The notes below the pieces were generated by a model. The model was not told the origin of the DNA. It searched no databases and saw only the letters and a program-made list of their open reading frames with translations. The translations under genes and the position numbers were made by a program. From Flavobacteriales bacterium (GTDB lineage: Bacteria; Bacteroidota; Bacteroidia; Flavobacteriales; TMED113): 64,000 nt of DNA. This document shows positions 36,213 through 45,627 of the stretch, in pieces; position 1 is the first letter of the stretch; the number at the start of each line of letters is the position of its first letter. Location of the stretch: the NCBI GenBank assembly GCA_002714185.1, contig PAWM01000016.1, positions 34,630 to 98,629 on the forward strand, given 5' to 3'.

Positions 36213-38585
36213 TTAATAGTTGTCTTCTCTTATGAAAAATAATTTTTTGTTTTGAATATACACTCCCGTTTTTAATAATGATTTATTCATATATTCTCTC
36301 CCAAAGAGATCGAAAATTCTATTATCATAAACTGTGTTAGAATCAAATCTACCAAGTGTGTCTGTTAAATTTCCGATTCGAAAATTATCAATATATAGCC
36401 AATTGCCTCCCACATTATTACCTATGTACTGTCCTCCATTATTTGTGAAAACTACAGTGTCTGCAGATAAATATCCTCTACCTGTAAATTCAAAACGAAT
36501 AATAACACTTTCTTGTCCTGCGGAAGAGCCTAAATTAACAAATTGTTCATGCCAATCTTCCGACTCTGGCACATAGTCATTGAAATATATTTTTTGATTC
36601 AATCCTATAAGGTCTTCTACATTATAAGTTGCTCTAACCATAAAGTCTTGATTAGCATGTTTTCTTGATATAGTTAACTGATCTTTAATTATACTATTTC
36701 CTTCTTGATCTTGATATGGTAACCTTTTAGCATAAGCAATATTAAAATAAACTCCAAATGGATTATTATTATCATTAACTATATCACTACAATTTATTTC
36801 AGGACTATATATTTGTTGTTTTATATTAGTTAATCCTGGACTAAAACTCTTACTTCTAATTCTAATGGATTGCTCACCCTCATATGAACCTGCAGTTGAT
36901 TTTTCCCAATTAAGCTCAGTTGGATAGTTGTCTAAAATATACCAACTTGGCTTATTAATAGATGTATTAAGTGGAAACTCTTCACTTTCGAAGTCTTCAC
37001 TAAATGGTGCGGATGTTTGGTCCAAAACTACAATACATTTTTGCTTCACTAATTCAGAACTTCCACTACTATTATAAACATTTAAAGTAACATCGTGTTG
37101 ACCTGATGTTAAATATGTTACTGTGGGATTTTTTTCTGTTGAAGTTGACGGCTCTGCCCCTGGGAAAAACCATTCATAAGACATATCACTTTCCGGAACA
37201 TTGTAGCTCATATCTTGAAACGAAACATTAAAGCCATCATCTATTCCTAAAGCCCCTATGGCATCCCCAACAACCATAAAATCAGCAATCGGCCTACAGC
37301 TTTCATATGGGTCTGACAAATAATACTCATCATTAGTACCTGTCGCTTCCAAATTTGACTCTGACCACAGATTATTTCTTGCTCCAGAGGTAGAGTATAA
37401 AGCTGCTAATACTCGTTCTTTTTGTCCCTGTGTAAGCATATAAGCACAATTAGTATAATCCATAATATTTGCTACATTATCTAAACTTTCACAAGATATT
37501 TGAGATTGCCAAGATAGACAACCTGATGCACCAACAGTATTAGGAGTATCATCAACACTATCATCGCTATTACAATTATCATCTAATGCAGAATCATTTG
37601 TACTTCCCCAGGGATGTGCTAAATTAAAATAATGCCCCGCCTCGTGGCTCATTGTATGACGTCGCCAATTACTGTTACTTGAGGTGCCTGTTGTGCCAAA
37701 ATAATCATGTTGACATAAAATACCTTCATGATTTGTTGGAGCAGATCCGGGATAATAGGCATATGCTGCAGCTCCACTAGCAACATTAGCTACAGTCCAA
37801 ATATTTAAATACTTACTATTATCCCAGTATGTATCATCTTTTACATTCTCACCTCCATTATATGTAAGAGTTGATTGATGATAAGTTATTCCTGTAGTAC
37901 AATTTCCATCTGGATCTTTTGTGGCTAATCTAAATTCAATTCCTAAATTGGCTGCAATATCTTCAAAACCCCTTGCTTCAGTGGTTATAATTTTTGCAAT
38001 AACCCCTTGGTCTATAATTTCATCTTCGAGTAAAAACTTAATTATACCGCCAGCAAAACGAGTATTACCTATATCATCGGCAATTAAATAGACTGTTTCA
38101 AGACCATTATTAAGACTACAAATAGTATCATTTTTTAAAACAGAAGATTCATTTTCAACTACCCAATCAATATCACTACTTTCAAAATTTTCAGGAACAT
38201 TAATTATTACTGTGTCATTATTGTTAGCAATAGAATGTACAAATTCTCCATCCGCATTAATAAAATCATCATTTCTCATATTAAAATCATCACACATACT
38301 CTTAAGAGCAGAAGCAATTTGATCTTCATTAATTCGTTCATCACCATAATTATGTATAACATGTACTACAACAGGTATAATATAATTACTATCGACTAAT
38401 CTACCATTCCTTAAGTTTGCAATAAAACTATTAGTAAATAACTCTAATTGATTAAGAGCTAGCTTTTTGTCAGGATGCAAATCTATTTGCTTCTGAACCA
38501 TTTTTTCTGTTGAACATCTATCTATTTGGGAAAAACCATTCAAAATTGAAAATGAAAACATAACTGTGAATAGAATTTTTTTCAT
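36213..38585 (-). CDS. Secreted M43 zinc metalloprotease (second of a tandem set)
   Basis: The start is taken at the ATG at 38585 (MKKILFTVMFSFSILNGFSQ) because it makes a normal signal peptide; an ATG 21 nt earlier would add seven residues. The catalytic motif HTMSHEAGHYFNLAHPW is near residue 312, with VANIMDYTNCAYMLTQ as Met-turn. Compared with its two neighbours, roughly 90 extra residues sit between a DFNMRNDDF-like segment and EARGFEDIAANLGIEFRL. A PKD-like module (MSYEWFFPGAEPSTSTEKNP) follows, then a jelly-roll and a short CTD with IFDLFGREYMNKSLL. Confidence 0.9.
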   Translation of the reverse strand: MKKILFTVMFSFSILNGFSQIDRCSTEKMVQKQIDLHPDKKLALNQLELFTNSFIANLRNGRLVDSNYIIPVVVHVIHNYGDERINEDQIASALKSMCDDFNMRNDDFINADGEFVHSIANNNDTVIINVPENFESSDIDWVVENESSVLKNDTICSLNNGLETVYLIADDIGNTRFAGGIIKFLLEDEIIDQGVIAKIITTEARGFEDIAANLGIEFRLATKDPDGNCTTGITYHQSTLTYNGGENVKDDTYWDNSKYLNIWTVANVASGAAAYAYYPGSAPTNHEGILCQHDYFGTTGTSSNSNWRRHTMSHEAGHYFNLAHPWGSTNDSALDDNCNSDDSVDDTPNTVGASGCLSWQSQISCESLDNVANIMDYTNCAYMLTQGQKERVLAALYSTSGARNNLWSESNLEATGTNDEYYLSDPYESCRPIADFMVVGDAIGALGIDDGFNVSFQDMSYNVPESDMSYEWFFPGAEPSTSTEKNPTVTYLTSGQHDVTLNVYNSSGSSELVKQKCIVVLDQTSAPFSEDFESEEFPLNTSINKPSWYILDNYPTELNWEKSTAGSYEGEQSIRIRSKSFSPGLTNIKQQIYSPEINCSDIVNDNNNPFGVYFNIAYAKRLPYQDQEGNSIIKDQLTISRKHANQDFMVRATYNVEDLIGLNQKIYFNDYVPESEDWHEQFVNLGSSAGQESVIIRFEFTGRGYLSADTVVFTNNGGQYIGNNVGGNWLYIDNFRIGNLTDTLGRFDSNTVYDNRIFDLFGREYMNKSLLKTGVYIQNKKLFFIREDNY

Positions 38586-38612
38586 TTTCTTAAAAAATTT
38601 AAACATATTAAT

Positions 38613-39650
38613 TTACCTGATAATAACAATCTCTGCTAGACGAGAATCAAGACCTTCAACTACTACAACAAATGATCCTTTAGCAGGTAAGTTAAATAAA
38701 TCTGATAATTGAAACTGGTGACGACCCTTTAATAAACTCATGTTAATTCTACCAATGTTTAACCCTAAAAAGCTAGATATTGAAATTGTAACATCCGAAT
38801 CATTTAATGTTTCAAATGAAATAAATGCTGCATTATTTGAAGAAGGGTTTGGTGTAACACTTAAATTTTCTATTTCATAAGTTCTAGAAACACTTTCAAC
38901 TTGTTGAATCTGAGATTGATTACCGATAAGAATATTATCAAGATATAACCAATTTCCACCTATAGAAGTAGCTGTAATTAATTCTCCTAAATTACTAACA
39001 CCATCATCAACCCAATGCAAATCAAACATATCCTGACCAGTTCCTATAAAATCAAATTTAATAACTGCTGCATCATCACCTGCTAATTGTTGAATAGTTA
39101 TACAACGTTGACCCCATTCACCTTCAGGATTATTCTTATAATGATAATACCCTGAACCAGGTTGTGGCACAAATGAGTTAAAATGTATTTTATAATTTGA
39201 GTCAAACTCTCCATCTCCATCTGTATCTACTGTGCCAGAGATGCTATCAGATGCAAATACTGTAAATAATGATTGCTGCTGACTTGGAAATGCACCTTCT
39301 TGTCCTGCTCTTGTAGAAATCCAAGGTCGCTCTGACCATTGAGCATCATTATCACAACCTTTATAGGATACAATTAATGCATCATTGTGAATTGAAAAAA
39401 CATCCTCAACACCCCCTTGTTCATTAAATGAAACAGCATCATATGGTAATCTTTTTGCATATGCAATATCGAAGCACAGCATTAGCGGATCTCCACTACT
39501 TGTTGTGAATTCAGAAAGATTTAATTCTGGTGTTGAAAATGAATGTGCTTCACGATTATAATTATAATTCTGACTTTTTATCTTCATAGCTGCTACACCT
39601 TCACTGGATGCTAGTTCTGTTCTTTCCCAGTGTTGTTCACCGTGATTCAC
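38613..39650 (-). pseudogene. C-terminal part of the first M43 protease, cut off by an in-frame TGA
   Basis: This frame is the direct continuation of the 39654-41054 reading frame past a TGA. Its apparent start is a GTG with no signal peptide before it. The segment resembles the jelly-roll part of the paralogs: HWERTELASSEGVAAMKIKS matches the WTR/WEK ... GSVRIRS/EQSIRIRS lines of the other two. It ends in a type A T9SS sorting domain (LSVTPNPSSNNAAFISFETL). On its own it could not be exported. Either it is read through, the base call is wrong, or the gene is broken. Confidence 0.75.
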
Positions 39651-39653
39651 TCC

Positions 39654-41054
39654 TCACCACCAAACTTCTGAAACCATATCTGGAAATGTAGCTGATTCAA
39701 ATCCTTGTGATAAACCTTCAGCTAAGGTGACATCCATTTGAGATAATATAGTAACAGCATTTTCTTTAACAAGTGTATTGCAATTATCGTCCTTACAAGC
39801 CGTTAATATAACACTATATGTACCTGGCTCTTGATACTGAACCACAGGGTTTTCAGAGTTAGATTCAGAGGGAGTAGCTCCGTCAAAACTCCAGCTATAT
39901 GTAATTTCCGTATCACGATAATTGTATGTAAAATTTTCAAAACTTATAGATGTTCCTGAACAACCTAACTCTGTACCAACCTTAAAATCTGGTATTGGTG
40001 CACAATCAGCATAAGGGTCATTAGTAAAACTTTCGTCATCAGTACCAGTAGCAATTAAATTCTCCTCTTGCCATAAATACCATCGATTACCTGCTAAACT
40101 ATTTGCTGCTGCTAACATTCTATCTGCTTGACCTTGAGTAAACATACAAATACAATTAGAGTATTCCATGAAATTTTGAACATTATCTAATGAACCGTCA
40201 CAAGTAGCTTGTTCTAAATTACACTCACCAATTGTTCCAATTGTTTCTGGAGTATCTTCTACTCCATCATCAAGTGCACAATTATCTTCTTGTGCAGCAT
40301 CGTTATTACCCACCCATGGATGATCTAAATTCATAAAGTGTCCCATTTCATGGGTAGGAACATGTCTTCTATACTGGTTATTACCAGGTGAATCATTATT
40401 AAAATTCCAATCACCAAAATAATCATATCTAAAGAAAATATAATCACCATTATCACCTCCACTACCAGGCTTAACTGCATATGCAGCAGCTGAACTCATA
40501 CTTTCCTCAAAAGATCTAACAATATAAATATTAATATATTTTTTGTCATCCCAATTTGCAATCGACATTGTCCTTTGTGTTTCTGAATTTACAGCCCATG
40601 GAGATGCTACTCTGTTTACACCGTATGTGCAATTTCCGTCTGGATCTTTTGTAGCAAGACGAAATTCAAAATTTGGGAAACCAATAACACTAGTAAATGA
40701 ATCAACAACTTCTGATAAATCATCATTGAGTCCTTGAAAGTCTTCATTCATTCTAGAAAGAGCATAATCAACTTGTTCATAACTAATATTTTCATCTTCA
40801 TAATCATGAATTACATGTACAACAAGTGGAATAATATATGGTCCACCCATTCTATGATTATCTATGTTGGAAATAAACTCCTGTGTAAATATTTCTAATT
40901 GATCTAAAATTTGTTTTTTTTCAGGATCTTTAAGAGCTTCTTCCATAACAATACGTGTTCCGCTTCTAGGAATAATTTCATCCTGAACACTTTGAGCAAA
41001 CGAAAAAGCAGTAAAAAGTAACATTACCACTAGAAAAAAAATATGTCTTTTCAT
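39654..41054 (-). CDS. N-terminal part of the first M43 zinc metalloprotease
   Basis: The 466-residue protein has a signal peptide (FFLVVMLLFTAFSFAQ) and an intact M43 catalytic domain: HVPTHEMGHFMNLDHPW near residue 230, VQNFMEYSNCICMFT as Met-turn, and a PKD-like module with YSWSFDGATPSESNSENP. It stops at a TGA right after EVWW. The open frame continues in the same phase through 38613-39650, which holds the T9SS sorting domain. Without it the protease would be made but not secreted by T9SS. Its promoter is at 41089-41096. Confidence 0.88.
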   Translation of the reverse strand: MKRHIFFLVVMLLFTAFSFAQSVQDEIIPRSGTRIVMEEALKDPEKKQILDQLEIFTQEFISNIDNHRMGGPYIIPLVVHVIHDYEDENISYEQVDYALSRMNEDFQGLNDDLSEVVDSFTSVIGFPNFEFRLATKDPDGNCTYGVNRVASPWAVNSETQRTMSIANWDDKKYINIYIVRSFEESMSSAAAYAVKPGSGGDNGDYIFFRYDYFGDWNFNNDSPGNNQYRRHVPTHEMGHFMNLDHPWVGNNDAAQEDNCALDDGVEDTPETIGTIGECNLEQATCDGSLDNVQNFMEYSNCICMFTQGQADRMLAAANSLAGNRWYLWQEENLIATGTDDESFTNDPYADCAPIPDFKVGTELGCSGTSISFENFTYNYRDTEITYSWSFDGATPSESNSENPVVQYQEPGTYSVILTACKDDNCNTLVKENAVTILSQMDVTLAEGLSQGFESATFPDMVSEVWW

Positions 41055-41088
41055 CTTTGAGTATTTAAATCTGTAAAATGGTTGGAGA

Positions 41089-41096
41089 CAAATATA
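41089..41096 (-). promoter_or_regulatory. -7 box of the M43 protease cluster
   Basis: On the minus strand the box reads TATATTTG, matching TAnnTTTG, 35 nt upstream of the first M43 start at 41054. It lies in the 91-nt gap after radA. TTTG-like -33 candidates are present but none at a clean 17-19 nt spacing. The three proteases, the lipoprotein and DUF2007 follow without other clear promoters. Confidence 0.5.
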
Positions 41097-41145
41097 CTAA
41101 AAAATAGCAAAGAAATAATACAAAAAGTAGTTTGAGAAAATGAAT

Positions 41146-42501
41146 TTACAATTTTAATAAAAACTCATGTACATCTATTACTTTTGCACACTCTATTATT
41201 TTAATCTTAAACTTGTTAAAATTTATTTTATTATATGATGATATCACCATGGTTTTAAAACCTATTCTATCAGCCTCTTGAATGTGATTTTCTATTCTAG
41301 GTATTGGCCTTATTTCACCATTCAAACCTACTTCGCCACTAAAACAAATTGTTGAATCAATTGAGATATCTAAATTGGAAGATAAAATGGATGCAACAAC
41401 TCCTAAATCCATAGATGGGTCAGAAACCTTAATTCCACCTGCAATATTTAAAAAAACATCTTGAGAACTTAATTTAAAACCACATTTTTTTTCTAATACG
41501 GCCAAAAGCATATTTAATCTTTTCAAATTAAATCCATTTGATGACCTTTGGGGAGTTCCATATACAGCTGGAGTAACCAAGGCCTGCACCTCAACTAAAA
41601 ATGTTTTTTGACCTTCAAATGTAGATGATATTGCAGTACCGCTTAACTCACTAATTCTTTCATTTATTAATATAGTAGAGGGATTTAAAACTGGTTGTAA
41701 ACCTGAATCTACCATTTCATACACACCAACTTTTGAGGTCGAACCAAATCTATTTTTTCTAGCTCTTAACAGTCTGTATAAGTGAGTTTTTTCACCTTCA
41801 AAATGCAATACAACATCAACCATATGCTCTAAAATTTTTGGACCTGCTATTTGCCCTTCTTTAGTTATATGACCAATTAGCATAATTGGAATATTAGCTT
41901 CTTTACCAAATTTTAATAACTCTGAACAACATTGTTTAATTTGACTAATTGATCCAACTGAAGCTTCAATAATATCGCTGTGTAAAGTTTGAATAGAATC
42001 AATTATGATTAAATCATATTGATTGATATTTCTCATACAGTGATTTAGAATTTTTTGTGTTGAAGTCTCACTGTATAAATGACAGGTTTTATTCTTTATA
42101 CCAATTCTATCAGCCCTAATTTTAATTTGAGTTATTGCCTCTTCTCCAGAGACATATAATATATTTTTTTGATCTAATAATGCCATCTGCAACAATAATG
42201 TAGATTTTCCTACACCTGGTTCACCGGCTAACAAAATAATTGAACCATCTACAATGCCGCCTCCAAGTACATTATTTAATTCATTATCTGTAGTTTTTCT
42301 ATATGTAGTAGCATTATTAGATACATTTTGAATTAAAGTAGGAGAATTATTTAAAGAACTTAATCCAACATTTTGCTTACTTTTACTGTTTATCTTTGGT
42401 TCTTCTATTATAGTATTCCATTCCTTACAAGCAGGACACTTACCTTGCCACTTAGGGGTTTCATTTCCGCAACTTTGACAGTAATATCTTAATTTACTCA
42501 T
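41146..42501 (-). CDS. radA: DNA repair protein RadA
   Basis: RadA is a RecA-like helicase that promotes branch migration in recombination. The N-terminal zinc finger YCQSCGNETPKWQGKCPACK has Cys 8, 11, 22 and 25. The Walker A AGEPGVGKST is at residues 92-101, the Walker B region is LIIIDSIQTL, the RadA-specific KNRFG motif lies in ARKNRFGSTSKVGVYEM, and a C-terminal Lon-like domain starts near GTPQRSSNGFNLKR. Length (451 aa) is normal. It overlaps the flippase gene by 8 nt. Confidence 0.97.
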   Translation of the reverse strand: MSKLRYYCQSCGNETPKWQGKCPACKEWNTIIEEPKINSKSKQNVGLSSLNNSPTLIQNVSNNATTYRKTTDNELNNVLGGGIVDGSIILLAGEPGVGKSTLLLQMALLDQKNILYVSGEEAITQIKIRADRIGIKNKTCHLYSETSTQKILNHCMRNINQYDLIIIDSIQTLHSDIIEASVGSISQIKQCCSELLKFGKEANIPIMLIGHITKEGQIAGPKILEHMVDVVLHFEGEKTHLYRLLRARKNRFGSTSKVGVYEMVDSGLQPVLNPSTILINERISELSGTAISSTFEGQKTFLVEVQALVTPAVYGTPQRSSNGFNLKRLNMLLAVLEKKCGFKLSSQDVFLNIAGGIKVSDPSMDLGVVASILSSNLDISIDSTICFSGEVGLNGEIRPIPRIENHIQEADRIGFKTMVISSYNKINFNKFKIKIIECAKVIDVHEFLLKL

Positions 42502-43459
42502 TAATTTTATTTATTTTTTTTCTATATAAAAAAACCATTGCTACGAACCCAGCAACTAATATCATTACAGCTTGAGAACTATGTACAATAATAGCAAAAA
42601 ATTGTGCAATTTCTCGACTAATATTAAGAGCTATTAAGGCTTGAATCACTAAATAATGATATGATCCAATTCCAGTAGGTGTAGGAACTACCATGCCTAA
42701 TCCCCCGGCTACTAATATAAACAAACCTTGGCCAAGATTTAAATCTTTAGTTTCTGTAAAACAATAAAAACATATAATTGTCATCAACAAGTAGCATATC
42801 CAAATTAATACAGTATAACTAAAAAATAATAATTTATTGGGAATTTCTTTTATCGATAAAAATCCTGTTTTAATTCCCTGAATAAATAATTGTATTTTTA
42901 CTAACTGATCAGATTTAAGGTTGTTCTTTATTATAAAAAAAGAAAAAAAAATAACTACTATAAATAAAATTACATATAATCCAATATTCTTAGGAATAGA
43001 GAACAATGAAGCAAAGCTCATAAAATCTTTATAGTTTAAAACAATAGATGCTAATATGCATATAGCTAGTAAAATAAAATCAATCAATCTTTCTAGAAGA
43101 ACATGGCCAAATAATTTGGAAACAGGAATATCCGAAACTTTATTTAATGCAGTACATCTAACTATCTCACCACTTCTAGGAATGAAAGAATTAAATAAAT
43201 AGCCGAATGCAATAGCATTTACTAAATCAAAAATTTTGGGCCTAAAACCCAGTGGGCGTATCAACAAAAACCATCGAAGTCCTCTAAAGACATAAGCTAA
43301 ATACCCAAATAACATTGATAAAAAAACCCATTTAAAAGGAATAGTTTTTAATGCAATAGAAAAATCATTTAAATTAATTCCATTGAATGCAATAAATAGC
43401 AATAATAAACCAAATCCAAGAAAAAAAAATGGTTTAAGATATGTGAAGAGTTGTTTCAT
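42494..43459 (-). CDS. YbhN/LPG-synthase-TM (UPF0104) flippase-like membrane protein
   Basis: The 321-residue protein has about eight membrane spans and the family motifs: YVFRGLRWFLLIRPLGF, AIAFGYLFNSFIPRSGEIVRC and GGLGMVVPTPTGIGSYHYLV. The last two match the conserved NxxxPRxGE and PTPGGxG motifs of the lysylphosphatidylglycerol-synthase membrane domain family. Length is normal for the stand-alone form without a transferase domain. The function is unknown; lipid flipping is the usual guess. It lies between panD (2 nt) and radA. Confidence 0.88.
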   Translation of the reverse strand: MKQLFTYLKPFFFLGFGLLLLFIAFNGINLNDFSIALKTIPFKWVFLSMLFGYLAYVFRGLRWFLLIRPLGFRPKIFDLVNAIAFGYLFNSFIPRSGEIVRCTALNKVSDIPVSKLFGHVLLERLIDFILLAICILASIVLNYKDFMSFASLFSIPKNIGLYVILFIVVIFFSFFIIKNNLKSDQLVKIQLFIQGIKTGFLSIKEIPNKLLFFSYTVLIWICYLLMTIICFYCFTETKDLNLGQGLFILVAGGLGMVVPTPTGIGSYHYLVIQALIALNISREIAQFFAIIVHSSQAVMILVAGFVAMVFLYRKKINKINE

Positions 43460-43461
43460 TC

Positions 43462-43809
43462 CTATATAATTGAATTATCTAACTCATTTGGAAAAACAAT
43501 AGTAGGCTTATATGTGTCTGCATCTTTTTGATTAACTAAAGCATACGAAACTATAATAATAATATCACCAACAAAAATTTTTAAAGCTGCAGGACCATTA
43601 ATACCAATTTCTCCTTTTCTTTCACCTTTAATTACATATGTTTCTAATCGTTCACCGTTAGAAACATTTAAGATTTGAACTTTTTCACCGGCCACCAAAT
43701 TAGCTGCTTTCATTAAAACAGGATCAATAGTAACACTACCGATGTAGTCTACATCTGCTTGTGTAACTTTGACTCTATGAATTTTAGATTTCAATATTTG
43801 AATCAACAT
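43462..43809 (-). CDS. panD: Aspartate 1-decarboxylase (pyruvoyl enzyme)
   Basis: PanD makes beta-alanine for pantothenate. The 115-residue proenzyme has the self-cleavage site YIGS at Gly24-Ser25, which yields the pyruvoyl prosthetic group. The family blocks are KSKIHRVKVTQADVDYIGS, DPVLMKAANLVAGEKV, NGERLETYVIKGERKGEI and NGPAALKIFVGDIIIIVSYA. It is 12 nt downstream of panC in the same direction. Confidence 0.97.
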   Translation of the reverse strand: MLIQILKSKIHRVKVTQADVDYIGSVTIDPVLMKAANLVAGEKVQILNVSNGERLETYVIKGERKGEIGINGPAALKIFVGDIIIIVSYALVNQKDADTYKPTIVFPNELDNSII

Positions 43810-43821
43810 ATTAATTTTATC

Positions 43822-44697
43822 TTATTGTAACGACATATTATCAATGAGGCGAATTTCACCTATGTATGCCGCTATTAAAATTCTATAATTTCTATCATAA
43901 TTTATATCATTAGCAAAACTAAAATTTTCTTCATCAATTACCTCAAAATAATCTAACTTTATCAAAGGATTTTTTTTAATACTTGCAAGTGCATTTTTCT
44001 TTGTATTAATTAAACTCAATGGTGTACAATAACTCGAATTATATTTAATTTTCTCTAATTCCGTTTTAAAAAAAACTAATGCTTCAAAAAGTTTACCAGC
44101 ATCTTTTTTTTCAGAGCAAGATAAATTATTATTTCTCGAACTCAAAGCTAATCCATTTTCGCCCCTTATCGTTGGGCACGATATAATTTTTATAGGTAAT
44201 TTAAATTCTTTTGTAAATAATTTAATTATCCATAATTGTTGATAATCTTTTTCACCAAAATAAGCTTTATTTGGTTGAACTAAAGAAAATAATTTATGTA
44301 CAATTGTGATAACACCTAAAAAATGACCTGGCCTTTTTTCACCCTCTAATAAATTAATCTTTTCAGTAAATCTATAATCTTTACTTCTTTCATCTTCAGG
44401 ATACATTTCTCTGTCTGTAGGTAAAAACAATAAATCACAGTTAATTGAATTTAATAATTCTACATCTTTATTGTTTGTTCTTGGATATGTTTCGAAATCT
44501 TGACTATTATTGAATTGTGTTGGATTTACATATATAGAACAAATAGTATAGTCATTTTCTAAAACTGATTTTTTAAATAACGAAAGATGACCTTGATGCA
44601 AAGAACCCATAGTTGGGACAAAGCCAATACTTTTATTGCTCTCCTTGACTTCAGAGATAGTTTTACGAAGTAATGATATGTTATTTATAATTTCCAA
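43822..44697 (-). CDS. panC: Pantothenate synthetase
   Basis: PanC ligates pantoate and beta-alanine through a pantoyl-adenylate. Motifs visible are VPTMGSLHQGHLSLFKKS near residues 27-44 (HIGH-like nucleotide motif HQGH), YVNPTQFNNSQDFETYPR, KRPGHFLGVITIVHKLF, KAYFGEKDYQQL and LALSSRNNNLS (KMSKS-like). Length (291 aa) is normal. It is transcribed together with panD and is divergent from the glycogen-synthase-like gene. Confidence 0.97.
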   Translation of the reverse strand: MEIINNISLLRKTISEVKESNKSIGFVPTMGSLHQGHLSLFKKSVLENDYTICSIYVNPTQFNNSQDFETYPRTNNKDVELLNSINCDLLFLPTDREMYPEDERSKDYRFTEKINLLEGEKRPGHFLGVITIVHKLFSLVQPNKAYFGEKDYQQLWIIKLFTKEFKLPIKIISCPTIRGENGLALSSRNNNLSCSEKKDAGKLFEALVFFKTELEKIKYNSSYCTPLSLINTKKNALASIKKNPLIKLDYFEVIDEENFSFANDINYDRNYRILIAAYIGEIRLIDNMSLQ

Positions 44698-44760
44698 TAA
44701 TACTTTCGCAATATATTACTAAAATGCATGTTATTGTTTTAAAAAGAGTTTAATTTTTAT

Positions 44761-44768
44761 TAAATTTG
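44761..44768 (+). promoter_or_regulatory. -7 box for the glycogen-synthase-like / glmS unit
   Basis: TAAATTTG fits TAnnTTTG and lies 27 nt before the ATG at 44796, in the 98-nt gap between divergent panC and the plus-strand unit. A TTTT run about 20 nt upstream is a weak -33 candidate. Confidence 0.5.
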
Positions 44769-44795
44769 CGGTTCCTAATTAAAGTAAGATTGTAG

Positions 44796-45623
44796 ATGCA
44801 GAAAAGAATTCTAATTGTTTCTCAGGAAATTTCACCCTATACAGAGGGAAGTTTTGGTCAAGATATTCTTGATTTAGCAAAAATTATAAAAAAAAATAAA
44901 GATGTAGAAGTTCGTTTATTTATGCCTAAATACGGGTGTGTGAATGAACGAAGACACCAACTACACGAAGTTATTAGACTCTCCGGAGTTAATATCGTTG
45001 TAAATGATATTGACCAACCTTTGATTGTAAAGGTTGCATCTATTCCACAGGCTCGCTTACAGGTTTACTTTATCGATAATGATGAGTATTTTCAAAGAAA
45101 AGTGACTCTTCATGAAAAAGATCAATCTCTAGTAAAAGATAATGATGAAAGAATGATTTTCTTCTGTAGAGGTGTTTTGGAAACTCTTCAAATGCTAGGC
45201 TGGAGTCCTGATATTATTCACTGCCATGGCTGGTTTACAAGTTTATTGCCTATGTATCTAAAAGTCGCTGAAGATGATGATGGTTCAAAAATATACTCCA
45301 ACCACCCTGTATTCAGTAAATCTAAAATTTTATCTTCCCTGCAAATGGATGGCTTTAAAGGAAGCTTAGATAAAGTGTTGATAGATAAATTAAAATTTGA
45401 TGGTTTCAGTGGTGATTTTCTTAATCTTTGCTCCTCTCCTAATGCAGAGAACTTAAATGAAATTGCTGCTCAATTTTCTGATGGTGTTATATTTGAAAAG
45501 AGTTATAAAAACAATAATATTATTGATGGATGCTTGAAACATAATATTCCGTTATTAAATGCAGAAGACTTTAGTGAGTATTATGAATTTTATCAAAATT
45601 TTTTTTCTGAAGAATTAGTTTAA
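44796..45623 (+). CDS. Glycogen/starch synthase N-terminal-domain protein (GT5-like)
   Basis: The 275-residue protein begins RILIVSQEISPYTEGSFGQD and continues with DVEVRLFMPKYGCVNERRHQ, VYFIDNDEYFQRK, DNDERMIFFCRGVLETLQML and IIHCHGWFTSLLPMYLK, all from the GT5 glycogen synthase catalytic N-domain. Full-length GlgA is about 480 residues; the second Rossmann domain is absent. This short form next to panC is, from memory, the usual state in Bacteroidota. Whether it is active in glycogen synthesis is unknown. Confidence 0.85.
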   Translation: MQKRILIVSQEISPYTEGSFGQDILDLAKIIKKNKDVEVRLFMPKYGCVNERRHQLHEVIRLSGVNIVVNDIDQPLIVKVASIPQARLQVYFIDNDEYFQRKVTLHEKDQSLVKDNDERMIFFCRGVLETLQMLGWSPDIIHCHGWFTSLLPMYLKVAEDDDGSKIYSNHPVFSKSKILSSLQMDGFKGSLDKVLIDKLKFDGFSGDFLNLCSSPNAENLNEIAAQFSDGVIFEKSYKNNNIIDGCLKHNIPLLNAEDFSEYYEFYQNFFSEELV

Positions 45624-45627
45624 TCCT

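Noticed and set aside
39648..39660. TGA in the M43 gene as evidence for a changed genetic code (TGA = Trp)
   Set aside because: TGA is used as a normal stop in ybjQ (33326) and in the alpha/beta hydrolase (3278), so the standard bacterial code applies.
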